This document shows positions 9,607 through 20,907 of a DNA stretch of 64,000 nt, one piece after another; the first letter of the stretch is position 1; every line of letters begins with the position of its first letter. The DNA is from Ilex aquifolium (Eukaryota; Streptophyta; Magnoliopsida; Aquifoliales; Aquifoliaceae). The translations under genes were made by a program, and so were the position numbers. The notes beneath the pieces are model-generated. The model was not told the origin of the DNA, did not search any database, and was given only the letters and a program-made list of their open reading frames with translations. The stretch spans positions 14,188,064 to 14,252,063 of the forward strand of contig OX637397.1 in NCBI GenBank assembly GCA_951799425.1, given 5' to 3'.

Positions 9607-12430
9607 TCTCAAGTAGAGGGTTTATTTGTCAAAGGAAGGATGAAAACAGAAATCCTAAAAATAGTTGATCCATATCTAAATCCAAATTAAAAGATTGAAA
9701 AGAATTCTCAATGTCATAATTAAAGTTACTGGAAAGTGGAATGTCCAAATCGCAAGGCTAAGAACTGAAACAACAATGACAAGGAATGTAATAGTGTTAT
9801 TATTGTTGAAAAGAATTTGCAATATGCTGAAAATGTTTTGTCAATTTCGCCTTACAATGGGAGTATATCATATGGGTTGATTCTTGATTCTGGTTGTTTA
9901 TACCATATATATCCTAATCGAGATTGGTTTTCTTCCTACAAAGAAGTAAAAGGTGGCACCTCTTTGATGGGCAACAATATTGCCTCTAAAACATTTAGGG
10001 ATCAAAACATCAAAATCAAGATGCATGATGGCATTGTGAGAACTTCAACAGAGGTCAGACATGTTCTAGATTTAAAGAAAAACCTTATCTTGTTAGGTAC
10101 ACTAGACTCCAATGGCTATAAGATTGTTGCACAAGGTGGAGTTTTAAAAGTTGTTCGAGGTTCTTTGGTCGTGATAAAAGAGGAAATTTTTATCTACTAT
10201 CCGACAAATACAATGACAGATAATGTAGTGGCGTATTCATCAGGATATATTGATTCAATCTCTACCCACTTATGCCATTTGTGTTTGGGTCATATGAGTC
10301 AAAGGGGATTAGATGTGTTAAGGAAGCGAGGCATGCTTGGTGGCATCAAGACAACCAAGGTAGATTTCTGCAAATATTGTGTTTTTGGAAAACAGCGCAA
10401 TATGAAGTTTATCACAACTATCTAGCACATAAAAGTCACTCTTGACTATGTCTATTGGAATATCTAGCCCCCTCCCCCCCCTAAAGGATCTCTTAAGGGG
10501 ATCAAGATATTTTGACTTCTTTATTGATGACTTCTCACGCGAAGTATGGGTATACTTTAATTTTTGAAACATTAAAGAAGTGAAAGGTTATGGTTAAGAA
10601 GCGAGTTGGTAGGAAGATCAAACAGTTATAAGGCGACAATAGTGGTAAGTACAAGTACAAACCGTTCTTGAAATTTTGTGAAGATGAAGGTACTTCAAGA
10701 CATTTCATGTAAAGGAAACGCCACAACAAGATGGAGTTGTAGAAAATATAAACCAAACCGTATTAGAGATAGTATGTTGTATGCTATTCAATACTAGATT
10801 GGGTAAAAAGTTTTGGGTTGGGGCTCTTAAAACGACGTGTTTTGTTATCAATATATCATTGTCAAAAGCCATAGAGTGTGAAAATCCTCACAAACTATGG
10901 TTAAGCAAGCCAACTGATTACAATTTCCTTAGATTGTTTGGGTGTCTAGCTTATTTTCAAGTTAAAGAAAGTAAGATTGACCAAAGAGTTAAGAAGAGAT
11001 TCTTCCCCGGCTATGCATTAGAGTGAAGGGCTACAAATTATAGTGTCCTGAATTGCACAAGTTTGTGATCAACAGAGATATAACATTTGATAAGTCTATT
11101 ATGCTAACTTCCAATAGACAAAAACATATTCAGTCAAAGGAGGATAATGGTGATATTGTGCTGGTGGAGTTCTCAAGTCTAGAATTGTCAATAGACAATG
11201 ATGATAAGATTGTACTAGACAAAGGTACATAAAAAGAGCAACCACAACAAAAGTTCGTTAGTAGCTGGGAAAACCAAAAGGATAATCAAAGTACCAATTC
11301 GTTATGGTTTCGAAAACATGTTATCTTATGCACTTACCATGGTGGGTGATGAGCCATCGACATTTCAGGAGGCAATTAACTATGTTAATTACAAGGAATG
11401 GCAAACCCCTATGAGTGAAGAGATGAATTCAATTCACAAGAACCATACTTGGGAGCTCGTTGAATTACCAAAAGGGAAGCAAGTGATTGGGTGCAAATGG
11501 GTGTATGTAACGAAGCAAGGTTCTCCAAGAACATATGACATCAGATATAAAGCATGATTAGTAGTCAAGGGTTATGCGCAAAAAGAAATTGTGGACTACA
11601 ATGAGGTATTTTCATCGGTGGTAAAACACACATCAATTAGTGTATTATTGGCCATCATAGCTCAGTTTGAACTTGAGCTAGAACAACTGGATGTCAATAC
11701 TGCATTTCTCCATGGAGATTTGGAGGAGGGGATCTTTATGATGGTAGAGAATCTCATATGTACAAGATTAGGAAGTCATTATACAGACTGAAGCAATTGC
11801 CAAGATTGTGATACAAGAGGTTTGAGAGATTCATGTTGAACCAAAGTTATATCAGGAGTGAGTATATCCATTGTGTGTACTTTAAGAAGCTACCAGATGG
11901 TTCATTTGTCTACTTGTTTGTATATGTTGATGACATGCTCATTGCTGAAAAGTGTCTGGTTGAAAATCAACAATTTGAAGCCTCAACTTAGCAGAGAGTT
12001 TGAGATGAAAGATTTGGGTGTAACTAAAAAGATTCTTGGCATGAAAATTATGAGATAGTAAAAGGGGTAGATTGTGGTTGTCACAATAGAAGTAACTGGA
12101 AAAGATACTCTCTTGATTTAGTATGGAGAACTCAAAGCCTGTGAGTATTTCTTTAGTTGCCCACTTCTAACTTTCAGTAGCTATGTCTTCATGTAGTAGG
12201 AGGAGCGTGCATATATGTCATATGTTCTGTATGCGATCGTAGTTGGACACCTAATGTACTCTATGGTATGCACTCGTCTTTATATTTTACATGCAGTTAG
12301 GGTGGTATGCAAGTATATGGCATATCTTGGTAAGGAAGATTGGCATTCTGTGAAATGGTTACTAAGTATCTACACAGTACTCTGGATGTAGGATTGGTGT
12401 ATCAGTGAGATAATAGTTCAAAGTCTCATA

Positions 12431-12740
12431 CAGTATAAGAAAAAGTACTTTTTGCGTCGGCAATTTGTCGATGCAAAAAGTCCATTTGCCGACTCAAAAA
12501 ATATTTGAGTCGGGAAGTAGACTTTTTGCATCGACAAAGAGGGTGAAGTAAATAGTGGGTGATGCAAAAAGTTTGCGTTGGCACTTTGACGACACAAAAA
12601 AACATTAGCATCGGCAAAGACCGATGCAAAAATACAGATGCTAATAATGGGAATGACATCACTTTTTTGCATTAGCATTCTACTGATGCAAAAAGTTGGA
12701 ATTGGCATCAGCATAGTGCCAACGCAAAATATGGGTATAT
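12431..12740 (+). repeat. left subterminal repeats of the CACTA element
   Basis: At least eight copies, in both orientations, of a word close to GCCGATGCAAAAAG. In En/Spm such motifs bind the element's own protein; that function is inferred here. Confidence 0.75.
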
Positions 12741-12895
12741 CCCCTCTAAATATATACACATTGCCTGTACATTCATACACATTTTCTAATTGATTTGCTC
12801 TTCAAATGATTCTCATCCAAAAAAAAATAAAAAATAATAAACATAAAATTTGCCTAATTTTGATTAATAACCCCAATTCAAATATCACAAAAATA

Positions 12896-12990
12896 TAACA
12901 TCCTCAAAAATTGTCAAAATATAAATACATTACTAAAAAATTGTCAAAATATAAACACATCACTAAAATATTGTCAAAGTATAAATATCA
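12896..12990 (+). repeat. about 35-bp tandem repeat, three units
   Basis: Units built on ATTGTCAAAATATAAA and CATCACTAAAA, with slight divergence, inside the CACTA left arm. Confidence 0.7.
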
Positions 12991-13007
12991 TGAATCTCCC
13001 TGTTATT

Positions 13008-13163
13008 CAGCATGTCCAAAAAAAATAGTGTAAGCAGCTTTTTGAAAATGCTCCTTCACTTCCTCTAAAGTTTTCTTCCTCTCAAGAGCCGAGTCTTTGC
13101 ACTTCTCTACATCTTCCACTATTTCAACAGAGTGTTGATCAACTTCACTGTAGAGTCTCTTAA
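13008..13163 (-). pseudogene. exon-like captured fragment, family unknown
   Basis: The minus strand reads about 52 codons without a stop, from LYSEVDQHSVEIVEDVEK to HFQKAAYTIF and a stop, after a pyrimidine-rich tract and AG that could be a splice acceptor. The text is charged, helical and protein-like, unlike the AT-rich surroundings. I do not recognise the family. It lies in the left arm of the CACTA element, so a captured host exon is a plausible reading; a decayed transposon exon is the alternative. Confidence 0.35.
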
Positions 13164-13179
13164 AAAATGGTAAGTATCA

Positions 13180-15583
13180 AACCAAAAAGAGTTTATTCAA
13201 GGAAAAATGATATATACAATCCATGTTTCAAAACTTAAAGAAGTGATAAAATAAACCAATCTCCCTTTGTGTGTATTTGTGTGTGTGGGGGTGTGACATA
13301 ATTCGCAAATTGGAGGAGCGCACACAATTGCTTATGCAAAGCACTTGCTTCACTTGAAGTAACAAGGACTTACTGCATGTAAGATTTTATGCAAATTTTC
13401 AGTGCGTTCCTAAGTTGTTACTAAAATATTATAAATCTAACTGGTTGATATAATATCTACCAACTATAAACTGAGCGAAAAATGAAATTGAATCCATCAT
13501 ATTTCCAAGAAAAAAAAACCTTCTTCTTTCACCTAGAAAGGCGCTGAGATCAAGTACCTAAATCAATTGAACTAAAAGACTCTCTAAAACCCAAGTGGAA
13601 TGAAATTATTATACTGAGAAGGGAATGCATAAAAGACGCAACCAAAAGAAAGTGGGGGCAAGTTCAGTGCAAAAATAAAATGGTACAACCACATCCAGGC
13701 TTGATCAGTCTAGGGTTGGCCTAAGGCCTGCCCAGCTCCTACTACGACAACGTGTGGTACGAATTAATTGAGCGCAGACAAATATAATAAGTAAAAATAT
13801 ATGGGTTTTCTTTTCAAGTCAGCTAAAAATATATGCACCACCACAACTTGCCTCTCACCACTCATATCACCGTCAATGAGCAGTCTCACATTAAAGTTCA
13901 CCTTGATGTTAAAAATCAAACATTATTTTCTTCAACTCTTCGCTCTCTTTCTCCCTTCTTATATTCTTTGCCGGTATATAGCCCGAGCTGATCTTTAAAA
14001 TTTATTGTTACATATTATCATCTCTTTTGGTATTATCTAATTAAAAACTAAATCAAAATAAATGTTAGCGTCCATAAGCATATATACTAAAGTCAATCTT
14101 GTAACAAATCTTAGAAGGATAAAAAGGGAAAACCAATCATTAGATGATAAAGCTTGTAGTACCATGTCTATCAAAATAAAGGCACGCCAAGAACTAGTGG
14201 CCTATAAATTGCAATCTAAAAGGCCTTTACTCCATTCACAAGGTAAAAAGATAATTGAATAAAGCTATTACAGTTACTACAAGAAATGGTTAGCCTAAGA
14301 AAAATAGAAGCATGTCCAAAATCGTAAGTACATGGATATAAAAGAAAATAAGTTTTCGGATGGGATCTATTAAATTTCGTGCAACATCTCAACAAGAACA
14401 ACCACTCTTTATTTAGACATGTGTGGCACTATGGTATGTGTGTTCAAAGAAAGCTAAATCAGCAAACAGGAGTGACTCTATTAATTAGTAAAAAGACAAC
14501 ATTGAAAAATTCCAAAGAGAGTTCAAAAAATCGTACAAGCCAATAACGTAACCAAAGACGAAGGCCAAAATTAACGACCAGCCATCCAACCAGGGTATTC
14601 AACAATTTGCTTCCTTCAATGGTGGAACTCCAACAAACTTTTTTCTAAAAACTAAATCCATTCGCCCAAACCTTACAGTCTCAAACAAAGCCTAAAATTT
14701 AAAGCTCTAGACTACTATGATCTGATCGCAGGACAGACTATATCGTCTTAAATAAGGCTTTGTCCTGCATGAGCCAGAAATATAGTATTTAAGTTTCGCC
14801 TAAATCTTTTCTTAAAAGGAAAAGGAGAAATTAGAATGTAAGAACTGCAAGAAGAATACATGTTAGAGCAGGGGGGAAAAAGAAAACATGCACCTTCTAT
14901 TAGAGATCTACACCCAGTATAAAAATGAACAGTTTTTCCATCAGCAAACACAGAAACACACAGACTAAGGAGTTTTCCAGACCACTAGAACATCCAAATA
15001 TATCGAGGGAACCAAACAGAGATTTAAACACTACATGACACTTCCAAATATAAAATAAATTAAATCAAGTGAGTTTCTAGGGTTAGGGGTATTCGAACAA
15101 ATACGAATCGTACCGAACAGGAAAGAAGGAAAAGGAGGGGAATCAATTTGGATCCACATATACTTGCCCTTTCGATTAGAAGTGAGGCTTTGAAGTTCGT
15201 GGTTGCACACCATCATAACCTTTGGATCCTCATAGATTATCGATTTCTTGATCTTCTTGCTGATATAGTGGCCTTTGATGGCTCACAGAGCGACTTCTAC
15301 CTCTGGGAGTAGCGGTGGCTCTCTATGGTGCTGGTAGAGGCAGTGAGGTGTTGAGACTGGGCCTTCACAAATGGATGTGCAAGCTTGAGAGGGGTGGTGA
15401 GATGGAAGAAAGAGAGGGAGAGAGATAGAGAGAGATAAGGTGAGACTGAGAGGAGGGGGGAGATGGGGTAGGTTGGGCTGAGGAGGTGGTGGCTAGGAAG
15501 TGGTTGGGTAGCAATGGAGAGAGATGAAGGAAAGAGATAGATGTGTCCATTGAGAAAGAGAGATAGAGAGAGAGATTTCTAAC
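13180..15583. other. CACTA interior, little recognisable
   Basis: AT-rich in the middle. A GC-richer, purine-rich stretch at 15050-15560 ends in GAGAGA runs. A minus-strand reading at 15150-15290 (HYISKKIKKS, YEDPKVMM) looks protein-like but is short and unassigned; it may belong to a captured fragment. Confidence 0.4.
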
Positions 15584-15780
15584 GGAGAAATTTTGGCATG
15601 GGTTATACACACCACATGGCAGGCCCATGTGGTGTGTATAACCAATAAAAAAGGGACACATCAGCAGTTGTTAGATGTATTACACATAAGCATTTTAACA
15701 AAGTTTTCTCCACCTGTTAGTAACATTCGTCACCGGCTTCGAGCTCTAAGAAACATGCTGAGCCAGGATGTTAGATCTAT
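15584..15780 (+). repeat. left MULE TIR with internal hairpin
   Basis: Aligns with the reverse complement of about 30450-30640. The inner palindrome has stem GGTTATACACACCACATGG (15601-15619), loop CAGGC and a perfectly complementary second arm (15625-15643). Similarity to the right TIR fades beyond about 15720. Confidence 0.85.
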
Positions 15781-15899
15781 AGCAGTGTTACAGTACCATT
15801 AATTTCAAAATTCAAATTTTCTACCACAAATCTTCACAGCCCACTCAAAACTTTTAAATCTCTCTCTCTCTCTCTCAAACCATTTTCTCCATCTCTATT

Positions 15900-16735
15900 T
15901 CACTCTTTTATCTTTGTTGAGGAATTGTGAGGGTGTTTTAAATCCTTATGTGGTGTTTCAGAATGATGAATACGTGTTGAGGTCTCTGAATGTTAGAGTT
16001 GCTTGTAAAGTTTTGTCTATAAAGCACTTTGGAATTTGAATGTGGACGGTGCTGCTAAAGGTAATCCTGGCCCAGCAGGTGGAGGTGCTGTTTCGAGGAA
16101 TGAATGGGGTGTTATGGTCTTTGTTGGATCCTTATTTTATGGGGAATGTTCTAACATGGAAGTTGAGTTATGTGCTTTGTTGGATGGATTGAAAATGGTG
16201 GTTCAGTATAGCCGGTTGGAGTATGAGATCTGGGTGGAGTCTGATTCCATGGTTCTTGTTAACACTATGCTTGAACGAGTGGAGTGTGTTTGGCAAGCTA
16301 TTTTGCATCAGATAAGAGAGATACTTGGACAGATGAATTTTAGAATTCGTAATGTCTTTCGTGAAGCCAATTCTGTTGCTGATGGTTAGCGAATCAGGCT
16401 GTCGATTTTCCTCTGATTTTACTCAGACTGGAATGCCTTGGAGCATTATTGGGTTGCTAGAGGAATATCATCAAATACTTCCAAAGTTACGGTTGAAGAG
16501 AGTGGTGATGTGTGAATATGGTTAAGTCTTTTGCTAAAGTTCTGGGCAGAAGGGTGTGGTCCTTTGGCAGTAACGATAATGCTCTTAAGGCATTTTGAAG
16601 GATTAAAGTCATTAAGTGTAATTGTGGTTTTCTTTTCATTGTTGGTTTTTTGTGAAATGTTGTTGCTTTTTGTAATTTTTGGCTTCAATCTATAAAATTT
16701 TTATTCTTTTTTTTTTTTAAAAAAAAAATTACACT
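15900..16735 (+). mobile_element. 5'-truncated L1-type LINE, RNase H and 3' tail
   Basis: About 118 codons from 16036 read as a plant LINE-type RNase H domain: WNVDGAAKGNPGPAGGG region, EVELCALLDGLK, then WVESDSMVLVN and FREANSVADG, which hold the expected acidic residues (D, E, D, D). The frame closes early, before the usual C-terminal end. A T-rich stretch and an A run at 16725-16733 look like the 3' tail. The left limit is not defined. Confidence 0.65.
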
Positions 16736-16739
16736 ATCT

Positions 16740-17633
16740 TTCACTTCAGGTGCCTGTTGAGTAAGCTAACTGTGCAGCAAGCTACTCCACATCTATAGAG
16801 ATGCAAATACATCACCGGGGACATTAGTTCGAGAGGGAAGTAGTTTGATTTTGATTTTCTTTCTTATGATTTTGGCCTGGATGTGGTTAAAATTCAAAAG
16901 AGGTTATGGGTTTAAACTTGTAGTGTGCCAATTAGATTTGTTGTTTTCCCATAGAAAGAGAAAGGGAAAGCATGGACATGCAGGAGACAACCTGGGTTTT
17001 CGGTCTTCAAAGAGTTTTATTTTTTTAGGAATTAAACTAAGTATTGTATATATTAATTTTATTATGGTTTTAATTGTGGCTAGAATTATTGGAATGGATT
17101 AATGTAATCCGTATGGGACTGTACATTCATCTTGAGCAATAGCAGTTAAATAAGAAGTCATTCATGTAGATAACTTAAAATTCATGATATTTTACAAGAT
17201 CTTCCAAAAATAAAGTATTTAGTTCATCAGAATCATCTCATTACTGATTCCCAGAAGTCCAAACAAAATTTCTCATTGATTCTCACTCATTCATGCCCTT
17301 GTAAAAAACGATGTTGGAGGAACTCTGATTCATTTCCGACATTGCAATATTGATTTGTAATAAGCTGGTAAAAGGCATATTCGGGCAAGACACATTTGCA
17401 GCTGCTGAGTTGAAATGAAACATATGTGTACGTACATTGGCAATATGCATGCCAAACAGTGGTACAAACTGCATACACATGCAAATAACATAATTAAAAT
17501 ACAATTAATGATTGAGTAAATATTTTTAAATTTAAAATTTAATTATACCTGATTTTGAAAATTTGTGTTATCTTTCATTCCTAGAACTGATGATTGCATC
17601 CCACTACCTGCTTATAAACACATTATAACAAAC
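16740..17633. other. MULE interior, no gene recognised
   Basis: AT-rich sequence between the LINE tail and the 3' end of the transposase gene. Short ORFs show no recognisable domain. Probably transposase 3' flank and decayed MULE sequence. Confidence 0.4.
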
Positions 17634-17999
17634 TCATACGATAAAATTAATTTCATAATTTACGAAGGACAATAGGTTGTTGCCTGACATGGCTGTCCTA
17701 AGTTGTGGCATTCGAGATGTACATGCATCTGCCTTTGATGATTTTTTCTTCTTCTTCTCCAAGAAACCTTTTAGCCTACCATATGTTTTTCCTTTTTGTC
17801 TCAATCGTGGAGGATCCAACACTGGCATACTAGAAATTTCTAAAAGAATGTTCTCATCATCATCATCATCATCATCAACTGTATTTTTTCCTAATAAAGT
17901 TGATTTGTATTTTCTTACTTGATGTACTATGTTATCCATGTTATTTTCTGCAATCTCAACAGTTGTATCATCATTCGCACTAAGATTCATAACATTAAA
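17634..17999 (-). pseudogene. MULE transposase, C-terminal part beyond the Tekay insertion
   Basis: The minus-strand frame holds an Asp-rich stretch (seven Asp near 17875-17855), then DPPRLRQKGKTYGRLKGF and a Lys run. This is the basic tail often seen after the SWIM finger in FAR1-type proteins. The duplicated TTAAA at 17995-17999 and 28110-28114 shows it was once continuous with the part at 28110. The whole protein would have been roughly 750 residues. Confidence 0.7.
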
Positions 18000-20475
18000 T
18001 GTAAAACCCAGGAAATTTGGATTTTTTTTTTTAAAAGGGCAAAATAGTAATTTGCCACTATAATGCGTATTTAAAATAATCATGTTTTAGACCTCGGATG
18101 AGGAAACAGAGTTCGCTGTTGAATTCGTATCGCGAAAACGAGTCACCTTGTCAAATTTCGTCGAATTCCGAGATAGTCGGATTTTGCACGTCGTTCGAGG
18201 CGACTGCGTGGCGAATGACCTCACGAACGTCCCCATAAATGAGTTTTATAAAATTTCCTTAAAATTAAGTTTAAGTTTAAATAAAATTAAATTGAACTTA
18301 AACCGGGATCAAATAAATCGTTTCGGGACGAAATCGAACCCGATTAAGCGAGGGACACGTGGCACGACGTAGGCCGAGTATTTAAAACTATAAATAGGGG
18401 TAAATATCTAGAAAATCAGATTATTTTTGCCCCTTGTGTTCTTGTTTGGCCGGCCAAGAGAGAGAGAAGAGAGAAAAGAGAGAAAACCTAAAACTCCAAG
18501 CTTCCTCCGTCGATTCCCGGAGTTCCGTCGCTCGGATTCCGTCGAACCAAGAGCTAAAGTCGATCACATCGACGAGGGCTACGCAACCACACCAAGATCA
18601 AGAGATTTCACCGAAGATCCAAGAGAGGAGATTTGGGGAAAATCTAGACTTGGGCTTGGAAAGTGTTCTTGAAGCTTCCTTCGAGAGAATTACGCTTCAA
18701 GAGGTAGGGTTTCTCCTACTTGGGACTATTTTTACCTTAGGTGTTAGTAGACTAAGGGTTAAATGTTATATATGCACATGTATTGAAATATATATATGTC
18801 TATAGTTATGGTAATGGAAAGGGAGCATAGAGTTGGCCTAGGCTAACTTCTAGCTCGATGTTATTACATAGGAGTTCCATGTGGTTTCTCTTATAACCTG
18901 GTGACATTTGAGCTATATGGTTGCTTGGAATGTGTTATGTGAAACATGACTTTAATGATTACTAGGTGTTTGATAAAATGCCTAGGTGAAATTGTGTGTG
19001 TTACTTGCATAATGCTATGTTATAACATGCTTGGGTGATTGTGAAATCATATGCTTAGGATATGGTTGTTGGATGAAGAGTGTTGTTGATATATGCATGA
19101 AATGATATATTGAACATAATGAGTTATGGTAGTTATGTGCTTTTGATATAATTGCCATTGATGTATTGGAAATGTTTATATGTTTGTCATGAGCATATTG
19201 AGCATTATGTTGTATGCAACGGAACATGGCATTGCATATGCATCTCATTACATGGGTGTGTGTGCATGGTTGATGTCAATACCACACTTGGGGATTGACA
19301 ATATGGCTTGGGATAAAGTTGGGTCGAAGACCTAGCTAAGCCGGTTGATTGCATGATAAATTGGGTCGGGATGAGCAAGAAGAGGCATGACGACCTCTCG
19401 GGTGAAAGACCCGGTGTTTGGGGGGTGCACTCCGTTGGTATAAGAGCCCATAAAGTGTACGGGTGTGGAAGACCATTGGTTAAGTCCATAAAGAAGTCCG
19501 ATCCCAAGAAAGACCCTAGTTTTCAAAAAAAAATCATTTGATGTAAACATAAATGATGAAATGAAAAACTTTGGCATTGCATCGTGTTGTATGAGTCGGT
19601 GAGAACTCGGGTTAAAATGCATGAGTGAGTGACATCTCATTTCATGGCATGGTATGTTGCATTCCAACTTAGAATGCATGTTCTTTCGATAAATGATTGT
19701 TTGCAAATGAATGTTGCATGAGCATGAGCATCTAGGGGAAGAGTAGCCCTGGTAGGGTTTACTTTACTGGGCGTTGGCTCACCCTATACGGGAAACATTT
19801 CAGGTGTGGGGTTTGCACCGGCGGATGGCTCACTTGGAGAGCATCAAGAATGAAGGGGGCCGGCTTGTGGCCTTAGTAAGAGTTTTTTTTGTAAAAACTT
19901 TTGTATAAATTCCATTTTAATGTGTAGATTATGGAATTAAATGTAATGGAACTTGTATAAGTTGTGTATTATATGAAAAATCGTATTATACATGTGTTGG
20001 ATGAGTTAGGAATGTATTAGAATGGATTGGAAGTGAAAAACAAAGGAAAAAGGCAAAACTGGCAAAATCGTACCGGTATGCGTACCGGTACGTAGACAGA
20101 CAGAAGGCAGAGCGTACCGGTACGCGTACCGGTACGCCGATGTCCAGTGGGTTCAGTGTACCGGTACGCGTACCGGTACGCCCATCAAAACTCAGAATTT
20201 TTTTTTATTTTTTGTTTTCTTTGCCAAGCCTTTGGGCTATGTTTTTCCTTCCCTCCAATGATCAAATTGGACCCTAATGGGGTATGAATCATGGGGAGTT
20301 GGACTGGGGTTGGATCGAATGAATGCTGAACCGAATTTTCATTTTTTTTGGATTATAACCTCGGTTTAAGAATGTTATCGATGTGGTGTCGGGTTAAGCG
20401 ACATCCACGGGTATTTCCGCGGGTTGATGGGTTGTCAACGGTTAATACAGGACCCCCGGAAAATGGGGCGTCACA
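18000..20475 (+). repeat. 5' LTR of the Tekay element
   Basis: 2,476 bp, TG...CA. A TATA box (CTATAAATAGGGG, about 18390-18402) lies only about 390 bp in, so most of the LTR is transcribed R/U5 sequence. Three 24-bp nested palindromes lie at 20069-20180. Confidence 0.95.
20069..20180 (+). repeat. 44-bp-period palindrome array in the 5' LTR
   Basis: Three copies of a 24-bp unit (20069-20092, 20113-20136, 20157-20180), each two copies of the palindrome CGTACCGGTACG or a one- or two-base variant. Starts are exactly 44 bp apart. The same array is in the 3' LTR at 27703-27814. Confidence 0.95.
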
Positions 20476-20477
20476 GC

Positions 20478-20492
20478 TTGGTATCAGAGCCT
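20478..20492 (+). other. primer binding site, initiator tRNA-Met type
   Basis: TTGGTATCAGAGCCTAGG starts three bases after the LTR end; TGGTATCAGAGC is the standard complement of the plant initiator tRNA-Met 3' end. Confidence 0.9.
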
Positions 20493-20907
20493 AGGCCATA
20501 GATCATATGTGGTCTTGTAGTAAATGAGTCTACCATCTTCCATTGCAAGGGAGAACGAGGTTTAGAGCCCTAGCTAATTCGAAAACCTAAGCTTGATGGG
20601 CATTGGGTCTAGACCATTGCATGCATTGTGCATTTCATCTTATGTGTTTAAATGCTACATGTTATGTGCTATGTGCTATGTGGATAATATACATCGTAGA
20701 ATGTATATGGAAACGAACACACTAGGGTTAGGAAACATAACCTTGGGAGTGGGAAAACAAATGAACGTGAGGGTTCATGGTATAAATGTCTACTAAGGTG
20801 AGGAATATGCTTCCCTAGTGAGACGATTCGGAAACTCTTTATGTGTGAGTATTGATTCCTATTTTTGGAATGCCTTGTAAAACTATATTGCTATTTGACT
20901 TATGTAG

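Noticed and set aside
14062-15216. Several 60-100 codon ORFs in the CACTA left arm
   Set aside because: No recognisable domain, codon pattern or splice context.
16036-16389. A cellular RNase H gene
   Set aside because: It is followed by a LINE-like 3' tail and lies inside a MULE; the plant LINE RNase H domain explains it.
20069-20180. CRISPR-like repeat-spacer array
   Set aside because: Only three units, in the LTR of a plant retroelement and duplicated with the LTR; spacers are not unique.
18000-20475. Independent small genes in the LTR (for example 18434-18805 and 19332-19706)
   Set aside because: The same frames recur in both LTRs and show no domains; they are non-coding LTR sequence.
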